From NCBI GenBank assembly GCA_031763025.1, contig JASSKH010000021.1:4154001-4218000 (forward strand): DNA of 64,000 bases. Reading direction: 5' to 3'. The notes below the pieces were generated by a model that saw only the letters and a program-made list of their open reading frames with translations, was not told the origin of the DNA and did no database searches. The DNA is from Macrocystis pyrifera (lineage: Eukaryota; Sar; Phaeophyceae; Laminariales; Laminariaceae). The stretch's first letter is position 1, and each line of letters starts with the position of its first letter. Made by a program: the position numbers and the translations under genes. Shown in pieces: positions 12,501 to 22,658 of this stretch.

Positions 12501-12984
12501 AAAACTTCATTGATATATATATTTTTTACTATTAATAGCTTCATCAGAATTTTTCCCCTTTGGTACGCTAAATATAAGCATTTAGAAAAAATATATCCTT
12601 TGTGGTCGACATACAAGACCCGTTGTCTCGGGGTGATGACAATGGTCAGTTTTGTCACAAGAAGAAGCCACGTTCCGGGCATGGATTTTCTGGAAAGTTC
12701 TTGCCAACAGCCATCTCTGCCGCCGGCCCTAGATCAACCGCTCGTTAGATGTGGGGTTCTTGTGAGATTGGAACTGGATTGGGCCGGGGGGCTAACCACA
12801 CGTGGAACACCCCAGGGCTCTGTAGGTCTGAGTATATGACTGCCGTGTCTTGCTCCATACTGACGGAAGCGTGAACAACTTTATTTTTTTTCTTTGGAGT
12901 CGAACGGATGAGGGCGGTCGCCGCCCTCGGGGCCTTCGTGTTGCTCGAGGAGGCATGTACAATATTTGGCTTTTTTCGCGACAT
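12501..12984. other. No supported gene
   Basis: An AT-rich stretch (12501-12600) is followed by unique-looking sequence. Short frames on both strands overlap one another and I support none of them. Confidence 0.4.
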
Positions 12985-13275
12985 ACCGTAGCATGCCGTG
13001 GCACCACCTGCGGCAAAAACTTCCACGGCATCTTCCACGGCATACCACGGAACCTTCCACGGACCTCCACGGCATACCATGCAACCCTAACCCTAACCCT
13101 AACCCTAGCCCCAACCCAAACTCTAACATACGTGCCGTGAACATTGGGGTGCCGTGGGGGTTGCCATGACATGCCGTGGGGTTGCCATGGAGTGCCGTGG
13201 CGGTAGCCGCGGGGGTTGCCGTGGTACCACCCATGGTGTGCCACGGCACCCCCACAATGGCACGGCATGCCCACA
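12985..13275. repeat. Inverted CCACGGCA arrays around a telomere-like core
   Basis: To the left (about 13020-13078) CCACGGCA or CCACGG occurs five times, with one opposite copy at 12990. To the right (about 13132-13230) the complement TGCCGTGG or TGCCGTG recurs at least five times, with two opposite copies at about 13241-13270. The two arms thus face each other across the CCCTAA tract. Confidence 0.8.
13084..13128 (+). repeat. Interstitial telomere-like CCCTAA repeat
   Basis: Four near-perfect CCCTAA units are followed by degenerate ones (CCCTAGC, CCCAAC, CCAAAC, CTCTAAC). The decay to one side is typical of an internal, no longer maintained telomeric tract. The unit is the six-base TTAGGG type rather than TTTAGGG. 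Confidence 0.8.
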
Positions 13276-13289
13276 ACAAGCTCAACAAG

Positions 13290-13860
13290 CTCAAATAGTG
13301 TAGAACCCTGCAATCAACGCTGAAAACGGTTCAGTTTGAGCCGAGGAAAAACAAGAATCATCATTCAAGAAATAAATGTCACAACTGTGGGCGTGCACGA
13401 AACAAGACTTTGAGCCTGAGCGCCAAATTTGTCAGCGCCCCTCCAACGTGTGAGTATAACCCAACTACAACAACAAACGAACATCGCGGTGGCTCATTAA
13501 CGTCCGATGAAATTCCATGGTGGGCGCGCTTCCTGGCGCTAAAACCCCGTGTATTCTCGTGGTGGCCAATTCCCGCGGGAACTATTTCCGTCGTGGACGG
13601 TTCACGCGGGAATTTTTTTAAGTTTTCCGTACTGGCCAGTTGCCGTCAAAATAAAAACAACGGGATGGATTCCGGTGGAGGCTGATTACCGCAGGCTCCC
13701 GTTGAGGACGGTTCCCGTCCCAAAATGGAGGGAATTGCGGTGGTGGCTACTCATAATTCCGGCCGGAGTAATCCGCGGGAAAATATGTCATGCCCGAGGA
13801 CTGCCCTGAAAATAATGATTTCAAAAACTCGATTAACGATCTCGATTGACCGATTGACGA
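13290..13860. other. No supported gene; imperfect GC-rich motif repeats
   Basis: Between about 13515 and 13790 the motifs GTGGTGGCCAATTCCCG, GGACGGTTCACGCGGG and similar recur at irregular spacing in both orientations. I see no gene. Confidence 0.4.
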
Positions 13861-13865
13861 TTCAG

Positions 13866-13894
13866 GCTGCTGCTGCTGCCGCTGCTGCTGTTGC

Positions 13895-13930
<36 letters not shown>

Positions 13931-13957
13931 TGCTGGTGGTGCTGGTGGTGCTGCTGC

Positions 13958-14045
<88 letters not shown>

Positions 14046-14108
14046 TGCTGCTGCTGCTGCTAGCTGCTAGCTGCTAGCTGCTAGCTGCTAGCTGCTAGCT
14101 GCCAGCTG
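13866..14108 (+). repeat. (CTG)n microsatellite ending in (CTAGCTG)n
   Basis: About 190 bases of CTG with interruptions (TTG, GTG, CCG) are followed from about 14060 by a seven-base variant, GCTAGCT, repeated about six times. The open poly-Ala frame through it is a by-product of the repeat. Confidence 0.95.
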
Positions 14109-15050
14109 CTACGCTCTGACACTGTATGGTTTGCACCAAGGGCACTTATGGGGATACGTGTCGAGCCATCTACCGGAGGACCCTCGGCAGGCGTTGGTTT
14201 TCCGAGAACCAGCGCCTTGCTCGCAGCTATTCCGCCGCCTCCAGATTGTGCGCAGAAGCCGTCCGTTCATGACTTAACTCTTTCTTTCGTGTACGTTGCC
14301 GGCGTGTGCACTGCCTGTCGGAGTTTCTAGTGGCTATCCGTGACTGTTTGTCACCCGTGGGAGGTGGATAAGAGATACAGTTGCAACGCACGCACTGGCA
14401 GCATTCACTCGGTTGCGCCTACCGCCAAACGTGACAGGGCAGCACTGTGCAGTAGCGCAGCTGTCGTACGTGGTACAAATATTTACAGCAGCAGCCGTTT
14501 GATTCGGATAAGGACGCTCTCACGTGCTCAACCGTGGCTACAAGCCCTATATGCAGGGTGATACAGCGTTATTACTACGAAGAGGACACCTTCTACAACA
14601 CGTCTCTGCACAGCCGTGGCCGGGAACGAGGGCATCGGTCGCTCCAGAGCCGGCCATAGTGGAGTAGGCTAGCCTAAAGCCTGGCGCGGCCTAATTTCTA
14701 TTAATACTTAGTTTCTACGGTTTCGGGGTTGTGAGCACCACTCCCCTATTTCCTGAGTTAGAATCGAAAGCCATGCCCTCGTGAACTCCTGCTCATAACT
14801 ATGGAAGCACACTGGAATATTTAGCCCAAATATATCTGGTACTTTATCCTATATACTTTGTGGGTTAGGGTGGTAAAGGCGCCTCCTAAACTTCAATGAA
14901 ACCAATACCTCCATACTAAAAGCTAGAGGAAACCAATCTCACCACACCGTAGGAGACAGCTTTTTGCAATGCTGAGAATGGGAATGTGAGTCATTCCCAT
15001 TGGCTTTTGGCTTCTTTTATTTTTTGAGGAAAAGGCGATCGTCACGATTT
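14109..15050. other. No supported gene
   Basis: The sequence looks unique. Two short forward frames (14148-14330 and 14340-14561) lack any recognisable feature. The last 100 bases before the gene at 15173 may contain its promoter, but I see no defined element. Confidence 0.4.
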
Positions 15051-15172
15051 TTTGTTCCGCTGCGTTTTAGTAGACGAGTACAGCCGTATCACAGGACACG
15101 CACACCAGCAGCAGAGAGAGCCGCGGCAGTTAACAAAGAGGGCGAGACATAATCTCGGGGAGGAAATCAACC

Positions 15173-15451
15173 ATGCCTTTGAGTATCTTGCGCCTCAGCG
15201 TCATAACCGCTGCTACGCTGCTGCCTGCGTGCCTTCGGGTCGGCGCGTTCGTACTGCCTGTGACTTCCACTAGAGGCATCTCAAAGGAGGGCGTTAGTAG
15301 CAGCAGCAGCGGTCGATTGGCTGCATCAATCCCAAGCACTGCCACTGCGACTAGTAGCAGTAATGTGGAGGAAGCGAAGAGCAACCTCAAGCGCGCTCTG
15401 GTGGAGAATAAGGGGTCTACTTTTGCGAAGGATGTTATTGCTGCTGTGGAG
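15173..15451 (+). CDS. Plastid-targeted protein, exon 1 (fibrillin-like N-terminus)
   Basis: The ATG at 15173 has a good context (AACC before it) and opens a 93-codon exon that ends in phase 0 at a consensus donor (GTGGAG, then GTGAGTGTG at 15452). Residues 1-25 form a signal peptide with a hydrophobic core (ITAATLLPACL). They are followed by GAFVLP, an Ala-Phe cleavage context like the ASAF motif of heterokont plastid preproteins, and a Ser/Thr-rich transit-like region. Residues 65-93 (VEEAKSNLKRAL, then DVIAAVE) resemble the N-terminal helix of PAP/fibrillin proteins, which bind lipids in plastids. The rest of the domain is not adjacent. A matching C-terminal exon with the same strand and family lies at about 35.96-36.53 kb. 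The targeting signal is clear; the family call and the link are inferred. Confidence 0.6.
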
Positions 15452-15734
15452 GTGAGTGTGCGATCGGGAAAATCTGTGATTTCCACGTACCAGGTATGAA
15501 TTGATTGTGCATGTACGTACAAACTGTGCCAGGTCGATAGCAACTGGTGTGATCATGTTGGTGTATCAGGTATATTTTTTCGTGTGCCCGAAGACGGAAA
15601 ATAAATAATTCTCTCTATTTCCAGTACGAAATAATTAAATTGAAATTGGGGTCAATTTATTTAATTGTTTTGGTCAGATAGCATTTCCGAATCGAAAAAT
15701 AAATAATTACCGAAAGGTTCCTCGAAGATTTTAT

Positions 15735-15815
15735 ATATATATATATTTATAAGGAACTAAGAAAACACGTCAGCTGTGAGTTCAACCGATATATTTGAAT
15801 AATCAGTCGAACGAA
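15735..15815 (+). mobile_element. Family E fragment
   Basis: An (AT)n run, then ACACGTCAGCTGTGAGTTC, matches the start of the family E repeat seen complete inside element B. Only the first part is present. It lies in the intron after 15451. Confidence 0.5.
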
Positions 15816-16047
15816 AAAAAAAAAAACGCAGGGTCTAATGCGGGTCAATACATGCAAAAACCGTTTCGCAGAGCGAATCCAACAACAGCATGCAAAAGAG
15901 TACTGTGATTGTCATATAAAAGAAGCGGGGAAGCAGGAACGTGGCGGTGAATCAAGCCGTGCGTTGAAGTTAGTACCAAGATGCAAGCTTTTTATTACAC
16001 GCACGTCAAAGAGTCAATATAGAATAATACCAGGTGTTATATACTAT

Positions 16048-16122
16048 TACTGGGTTGTCCCCTTTTTCAAAATTTCAAGTAGTTTGTCTCCGAAACGGGT
16101 CTGCGGTTCTAAAGGGGGTTTC
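16048..16122. mobile_element. MITE2 copy, degenerate
   Basis: The right arm, GTTTGTCTCCGAAACGGG followed by CTGCGGTTCTAAAGGGG, matches the arms of the roughly 95-bp MITE2 family found at 30.0 kb and 59.7-60.1 kb. The left arm is eroded. Confidence 0.5.
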
Positions 16123-16284
16123 CTACCGGTACAGGAGCAAAGTGGCTCTCTCATGGATACCTGGTACAGCAGTCGTGCGGAGGATTTTGCTTGCTACCAG
16201 CACATTTTGTCGTTTGTTGGTTGTGAGGTGGGTGGTGCTTTTTCAAGGGCGATCGGCCGGAAAACCTTTCAGTACACCTGTATC

Positions 16285-16500
16285 AGCCGGGTCCCGCGGT
16301 TGGCAAACAGCTACTCCGGACGATGTCTTTAATTTTCTCTGCTTCCTTGACACGCAAGGAAAGGCACCAAGATGGTGCATGGATGGTGCATGAAGCATCT
16401 TGCCCCGGTGTGGGCCATGCGGGCGACGATACGTGCCTGACGGGGTCTTCGTGTGCTAAATAAACGGTACGTGGGCGAGTATATTCGAAAAGGTAAAGGT
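16285..16500 (+). pseudogene. Tyrosine recombinase, N-terminal core-binding part (broken)
   Basis: Read across several frames, this stretch gives TATPDDVFNFLCFLDTQGK, then HEASCPGVGHAGDDTC, then AKRYVGEYIRKGK. That is the SAM-like core-binding region of a eukaryotic tyrosine recombinase. The breaks coincide with small tandem duplications: about 11 bp of GATGGTGCATG repeated near 16370-16392, and TAAATAAA near 16457-16465. The gene stops at 16500, exactly where element C begins, and resumes at 21188 in the same direction with GSFASTLIMAM and the catalytic domain. This is therefore one pseudogene split by inserted elements. An upstream frame from 16034 may include more of its N-terminus but is not recognisable. 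Confidence 0.65.
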
Positions 16501-16501
16501 T

Positions 16502-18951
16502 CCACACCCCAGACAGCTCATGAGCTAGCTCATCTATCGTGTATAGCTCAAGCTTCGAAAACATGTGCAGATGAGCTACCGCCTATAGCTCAAGCCGGGG
16601 GAAACATGTGTAGCTCATGTAGCTCCCATAGCTCATCTCGGAGCAGATGAGCTAGCTCATGCAGCTCCTATAGCTGAGCCTGGGCAAATGTGTGTAGATG
16701 GGCTATCATCTATAGCTCAAGCTTTGAAAGCATGTGCAGATGAGCTACCACCTATAGCTCAAGCCAGGAGAAACGTGTAGCTCATGTAGCTCCTATAGCT
16801 CATCTCGGAGGTAGATGAGCTAGCCCGTGTAGCTCCTTTACGAGTAGCTCAGTCTAGGACAATATGTGTAGATGAGCTATCCCCTATAGCTCAAGCCTCC
16901 AAAACATGTGCAGATGAGCTACCACCTATAGCTCAAGCAGGTAAAACATGTGCAGATGAGCTATCGCCTATAGCTCACCCCCGGAGAAGGCAATCATAGC
17001 TCAAGTAGGCAGCTCATTGTAGCTCTTTCTCGGCAGCACATGCGTGTAAGATAAGTAGCTGAAAAATCCCACCCTCAGGGACAAGTGCGAACGTATAGGA
17101 ATAATATGGGTTGTACATCTTACCATGCATATTCAATTTCAACGACGGTACGAGCGGCGGTCAATATCGATGTTACTATTGGCAACTCATACTGCAGTAG
17201 TAGACTCATATAGAATAACATTAACATGATTAGTATGGCTACTGCTAATGGTGCGCTGCAACGCCAGCGAAAAACCAATCCGCCAACCCATCCACCCACC
17301 ACTCATTCATAAGGCTGTATTGAATCGCAGCATCATCTGAATCCCGGAAATACCGTTCCTTGAACACCACTTCCGTGGCTGGGGCCTACCACAAGATGCC
17401 AAGACGAGACAGAGAGGCAGACACGAAAAACTATCTACTATTAGTAGTACATGGCCAAAAAAACACGCAAACAGATGAACTGCTGTGAGGGACATCGCAA
17501 AACAAAACACAGCAGATCCGCCGCTACCTCAGTTTATCCCTAAGGCATCTACGTGAAGCTTGAGCTTTCTTCGTGCTCGTCGAAGACATCCTCGTCAGAC
17601 CGGGTAGCTGTTTGGCCGGGTACGGTATACACCGCCTATACCCGCTTGGTGGTGGTATGTCATAAATGGTTGTCTCCTTGGTCTCCTGTCGGTAAGCGCA
17701 GCGTGAGAAGGTGCACAGGACTTGAAGCGCTAAACAAGCGAGGCATCTCGAACACACATAATGCACGGTACTGCTGTATTGTTTGAAAAATGAAAGAAGC
17801 ATAAGACATCAGCCGCCGGCAAGAAACAACAAACTGCTGTACGGTCATCGTTGCTGCTGTGTTCGTGCGAGTACGGTTAATAAACACTAAACACCTTGAC
17901 GAAAAATGAAACCTCACACAGTTACGAGTACAGCTCGCTTCATAGATACATGTACATCCACCTTGCGACTACAGAAGTACAGTCCCCTACCCTTCAACTA
18001 CTCCAGAGAAGCACACAGATTGGATGATGTAGCTCGAGCAGCAGCATCATGGTCTAGGTGGGCATAATCACACGACCTTCGAAGCACGCACCTTGCTTTC
18101 GGCCTGGGTTTGACCGTTGTCTTCATCCACATCGATGGCGTTGTTGATGGGGTCCACATCCATCGATGGATCCGCTTGCTGCCCCGCGCCAGCCTGGTCT
18201 ACGGCCGACGCGCCGCTAGAGCTGCTAGCCCGGGTCGTGGGCACACTGGGGGTGTTGCTGTGTTGTGTCGTTGTTGTGTTTTGTGCAAGCGCCTCTTGCG
18301 TGCATGGGTACAGCTGACAGCCGCTGTGTAGCTGTTGTGGTCGAAAAGCGAAAAGATCAATTTGTGCCGGGTGCCGACCAGATCCGATCTACTGCAATAT
18401 AGTACCACATGCTGTACCTGGTACGTACAAAAAATATATGGATGTTTGTGTTGATGTCGTTCTATTTTGCGTACTTGTATTGGTCACTTGTACAGTTCAT
18501 GAGCTAGCTCATCTATCCCCTATAGCTCAAGCCTTGAAAACATGTGCAGATGAGCTATCGCCTATAGCTCAAGCTTTGAAAACATGCGTAGATGAGCTAT
18601 CGCCTATAGCTCAAGCTTCGAAAACATGTGCAAATGAGCTATCGCCTATAGCTCAAGCTTTGGATACATATGCAGATGAGCTACCGCCTATAGCTCAAGC
18701 CAGGGGAAACATGCGTAGCTCATGCAGCTCCTATAGCTCATCTCGGAGTAGATGAGCTAGCTCATGTAGCTCCTATAGCTCACTCTGGACATACAGATGA
18801 GCTACATGTGCTGCAGATGAGCTACCCTCCTATAGCAAGTCAGGAAAATATGCGCAGCTCATGTAGCTCACGTAGCTCACCGGTGAGCTACCGTGAGCTG
18901 ATCTGTCCGAGGTGTGAAACCGCTAACGTGAGCTGATCTGTCCGAGGTGTG
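16502..18951 (-). mobile_element. Element C, longest TIR/42-bp-repeat element
   Basis: It lies in the opposite orientation to A, B and D. The ends are CACACCCCAGACAG (16503) and CTGTCCGAGGTGTG (18951). A second copy of the right end sits at 18916, so that terminus is duplicated in tandem. The 42-bp repeats occupy about 16515-17000 and 18500-18870. The core at about 18090-18330 reads on the minus strand SVPTTRASSSSG, then an acidic segment (DVDPINNAIDVDEDNG), and ends at a possible donor (GAAAGCAAG, then GTGCGT). The interval 17120-18085 is absent from A, B and D. It contains minus-strand open stretches, for example after a possible acceptor near 17694, but no domain I recognise. It may be the parent form with the remains of a spliced gene. 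Confidence 0.75.
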
Positions 18952-18960
18952 AAAAGGTTT

Positions 18961-20300
18961 CACACCTCGGACAGATCAGCTCACGGTAGCTCACCGGTGA
19001 GCTACGTGAGCTACGTGAGGTATACCAGGTACATGTTTTCCTGGCTCAAGCTATAGGAGGGTAGCTCATCTGCACATGTTTTCGAAGCTTGAGCTATAGA
19101 GGATAGCTCATCTGCACATATATGTCCAGAGTGAGCTATAGGAGCAACACGAGTTAGCTCATCTACTCCGAGATGAGCTATAGGAGCTACATAAGCTACG
19201 CATGTTTTCACCGACTTGAACTATACTGGTAGACGGTAGCTCATCTGCACATGTTTTCGAAGCTTGAGCTACAGGCGGTAGCTCATCTGCACATGTTTTC
19301 AAAGCTTGAGCGATAGGCGATAGCTCATCTGCACATGTTTTCAAGCTACTTACTGTAGTTCATGAGCGGTATAAGTGACCTATACAAGTACGCAGAATAG
19401 AACGATATCAACACATACAACCATATATTTTTGTACGTACCAGGTACAGTATGTGATATTATATGAGATCGAATATGCTCCTGTTCTGAGGACACCTCAC
19501 GATAGGTCGACACCCAATAGAATTCGTTTTTTGACAACAGCTATGTACAGCAGCTGTCAGTTGTCACCATGCACACCACAAGAGGCGCTCGCACAGAACA
19601 CAACTCCGACACCCCACAGCAACACCCCCAGCATGCCCACGACCCGGGGTAGCAGCTCTAGCGGCGGTTCGGCCTTAGACCAGGCTGGCGGCGGGCAGCA
19701 ACCGGATCCATCGATGGATGCGGACCCCACGAACAACGTCATCGATGTGGATGAGAACAACGATCAAACACAGGCCGAACCCATATTATTCCTACACATA
19801 AGCAGTTGTCCCAGAGGCATTTCAGCTACGTATCTTATACGCATGTGTTGCCGAGAAAAGAGTTACAATAAGCTGCGTGCATGAGGTATGATTACGTTTT
19901 CCGGGGGTGAGCTATAGGCGATAGCTCATCTGCGCATGTTTCCCCTGCTTGAGCTACAGGCGATAGCTCATTTGCACATGTTTTGAAGGCTTGAGCTATA
20001 CCTGGTAGGTGGTAACTCATCTGCACATGTTTTGAAGTCTTGAGCTATAGGCGGTAGCTTATCTGCACATGTTTTGAAGGCTTGAGCTACAGAAGGTAGC
20101 TCATCTACACACATTTTCCCAGGCTGAGCTATAGAAGCTACATGAGCTAGCCCATCTGCGCCCAAGATGAGCTATAGGAGCAACATGAGCTACACATGTT
20201 TCCCCCGGCTTGAGCTATAGGCGGTAGCTCATTTGCACATGTTTTCGAACCTTGAGCTATACACAATAGATGAACTAGTTCATGGCCTGTCCGAGGTGTG
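18961..20300 (+). mobile_element. Element D, complete internal-deletion derivative
   Basis: The ends are CACACCTCGGACAGATCAG (18961) and CCTGTCCGAGGTGTG (20300). The left 42-bp array is at about 19030-19350, the core at about 19530-19880 and the right array at about 19905-20270. The core frame starts at about 19543 (reading MYSSCQLSPCTPQEALAQN) and runs through the Ser-rich and acidic part to a stop at 19884. Like B it lacks the internal kilobase of C, with the same junction. It abuts C head to head across a 9-bp gap, making a perfect palindrome of the two termini. Confidence 0.8.
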
Positions 20301-21187
20301 AAAGGTTTTGTCTCGGAGCTGAAAATATTACGGTGTTTGCGAAGTTCAGATCCCCAACAATAGTCAACTTCCCAACATAGGGACTCAACATCGGCCCATA
20401 TGGGCCATATCTTCACAAATTTTTCGAGTTGGGTCTGGCTTCTTGGGTTTCGATTACGATCATAGCTTCATTGGCCAGGACAACCCGAAGTTGCCCCGGG
20501 CGAATGAAAACATCGTATTTGGCGAGAAATCAAAATCGTCTACGTCACGTACTCATCATACGTACCCCAGCACAAGGAGGGAGGCATGATACGTGAGTTG
20601 CCTCATACCACCAAGCTATCTAACCAAGCGCACGGCCCATTTGGTGAGTCCGTATCAACGCGAGGCCCCCGTGCAGGCCGGCAAAGTCATGCGGCCATAT
20701 GCGGCGGAGCGTTGGCAGGGTGCAGCTTCAACATCGTTGACGGCGCCGTGTGCGTTGTGGATTGCTGCTGAAGTTGTTGCTCTGCTGTGCTGGTTGTTCT
20801 TGATGCGGCAACAAAGTAGCGGTACTCTGGGCTTTGGCGCGTGTTACCGCGCCACACGCACACCCGCAGCACCCCTACGCATGTACTGCACAACGGGCTT
20901 CGGTCGCATCGATTGGCACTCTTCGCATGGCTGCCATAGAGCACAGAGCACACATACACGCAGCGACCCACGCAGCAGCAGCAAGCAGCATCTCGCACGA
21001 AGCCGTTGGTGTTCCATTTTTCGTACTTTGATTTCGTTGTTTGTATTGTGTTGCTGTATTCCATTTCCCTAGAATTTTATTTCCAGTTCAAAACCGAAAT
21101 GATCGTTTTAGGTTCTCGCAACCAGTTTCAAACCCGATTCTGTTTTGGTTTGGTAAATGGCCTATGGTTCTCGCCCCAACCATAATC
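20301..21187. other. Uncharacterised insert between element D and the recombinase
   Basis: This stretch does not belong to the recombinase pseudogene, which resumes at 21188, and lies outside element D. The last 120 bases are rich in GGTTC- and CAAACC-like words, as in the 30.8-31.2 kb region. It may be the remnant of another element. No gene is supported. Confidence 0.4.
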
Positions 21188-22076
21188 GGTTCTTTCGCAA
21201 GCACCCTAATAATGGCGATGAAAGAAAACGGGAAAGGAGAAAAATGAGACCCCGTCCGCCGAGTAGGAAATCCGTGCTCGAGCCCGTTGGTAGAGTCGTA
21301 CCTTACTTTCGTATCTGAGGAACAGAAACAGGTCGGGGTTCGGGTCAATCAGGCCGCGCCAATGTTGGAACACACACTCATACATCTGCTAAGCAACATG
21401 CGGTCGCGCGCTCAGGTGGCCAGCTCTCTGGCGGAGCGTATTTCTCTGACCCGAGATATCGCTTTGTGTTCTTTGGCTTTCTATTCGATGCGTAGGGGTT
21501 ACGATCTTTCCTTTAACATAGTGTCGCACATCTTGAAACTCCCAGCGTCTAAGGGTTTGGTCTTCAACTTTCAGTTTGGCAAGACGCTTCGGGCCTCTAG
21601 TGAGGTAGTGGTAGTGTTAGCGGACCGGGAATGCCCGCCGATTTGCGCCTTTCGGGCGGTTACGGCGTACATCTCTGCCGCACAGCGGATTGGGTGGGAC
21701 TTAACCACCGGGCACCTCTTCCCCGTGGCTACGGCGGAAGGTGGCCGGGGCCGTCTCTCTCTCTCCCGCAGCCCGTATGACGGCGAACCTGCAAAGCTAT
21801 CTGCGGATGGCAGACCTGCCGAACCACTTCACGATGCACTCCTTTCGTGTGGGAGGCTCGCTCAGCAAATCCCTGGCCGGGACGGCTGTGGACGAGATCA
21901 TAAAAATTGGTGGCCGGAAGACAGAGTCAGTTGCGAAGTACTACATCGGGGCTACCGCGAGTGGACAAGTGCGGGGTAGCAAGAAGAAACGTGGCCAGAG
22001 CTGCGCGGACGCTAGCGAGCTACCATTGTCGCCAGAGTTCAGAAAGGACTTTGCGACGTGCACGGGTAAGTACTGA
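21188..22076 (+). pseudogene. Tyrosine recombinase, catalytic part (stop and frameshift)
   Basis: The frame runs GSFASTLIMAMKENGKGEK, an in-frame TGA (21245-21247), then VGNPCSSPLVESYLTFVSEE, and on into the catalytic domain. FYSMRRGYDLS carries the first catalytic Arg, and FNFQFGKTLR a conserved Lys. A one-base frameshift follows between about 21735 and 21760. In the new frame come MHSFRVGGSLS (the H-x-x-R box), IGGRKTES (where family members usually have GGWK; here W is R) and VAKYYIG with the candidate nucleophile Tyr. The tail is basic and the stop lies at 22074-22076. Family knowledge: such integrase-like genes belong to Crypton- or DIRS-type elements and catalyse strand exchange through the Tyr. 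This copy is dead. Confidence 0.8.
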
Positions 22077-22182
22077 GTTCATGTTATAATTTTTTGGGTG
22101 AGACAACTCTGTCCCGGACCAGCGGTCAACTACAAATGCAATCTACAAGAGGCGCAACGAAGTATGGGCGGGACCACAGGTC

Positions 22183-22620
22183 GGCGCAGGAGGCCTCATC
22201 CAATCCAATACTTACATTAAATGATTCACGATAGAGAGACAGAATACTACAGTACAGTAAAATGGTGATCCAATCCATGGGCTCACATTTGGCACAAATA
22301 CTGGAACCATCGATTATTTCGAAATGTCTCGGAATTTGTATCGTAGCGAGGTCACTTCTTCCTTTCGCTCCCGAAACCTCGGGAGTAGAGTTGGTCGCGC
22401 CATTTCTTGAGACCGTCCCACCCACCCGACAGTAGGATTAGTATTGTTGGGCTCGTACACCCAGATCATTTACAGGTACTATCCCCGCGCCAAGTAGGGG
22501 ATACGCCACTCTGCTCAGCGCGGGGGGAAATACCAGACGAGACATCCTGCCCGGCGCAGGAGGCCTCATCCAATCCAATAGTTACCTTCAAATGATCCAC
22601 GGTAGAGAGACAAAAAACTA
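22183..22620 (+). repeat. Direct repeat pair (about 65 bp) 371 bp apart
   Basis: GGCGCAGGAGGCCTCATCC, followed by about 45 similar bases (ending in a run like GGTAGAGAGACA), occurs at 22183-22250 and again at 22554-22620. The sequence between them is not recognised. This may be a pair of short terminal repeats or a local duplication. Confidence 0.6.
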
Positions 22621-22658
22621 CAGGTACAAAATACTACAGGTACAAGACACCTTTTTTC

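Noticed and set aside
13725..14063. Poly-alanine protein
   Set aside because: It is the reading of a CTG/GCT microsatellite.
1..20300. CRISPR-like regular repeats (42-bp units)
   Set aside because: The units are contiguous variants without unique spacers. They sit inside TIR elements, and the window is eukaryotic.
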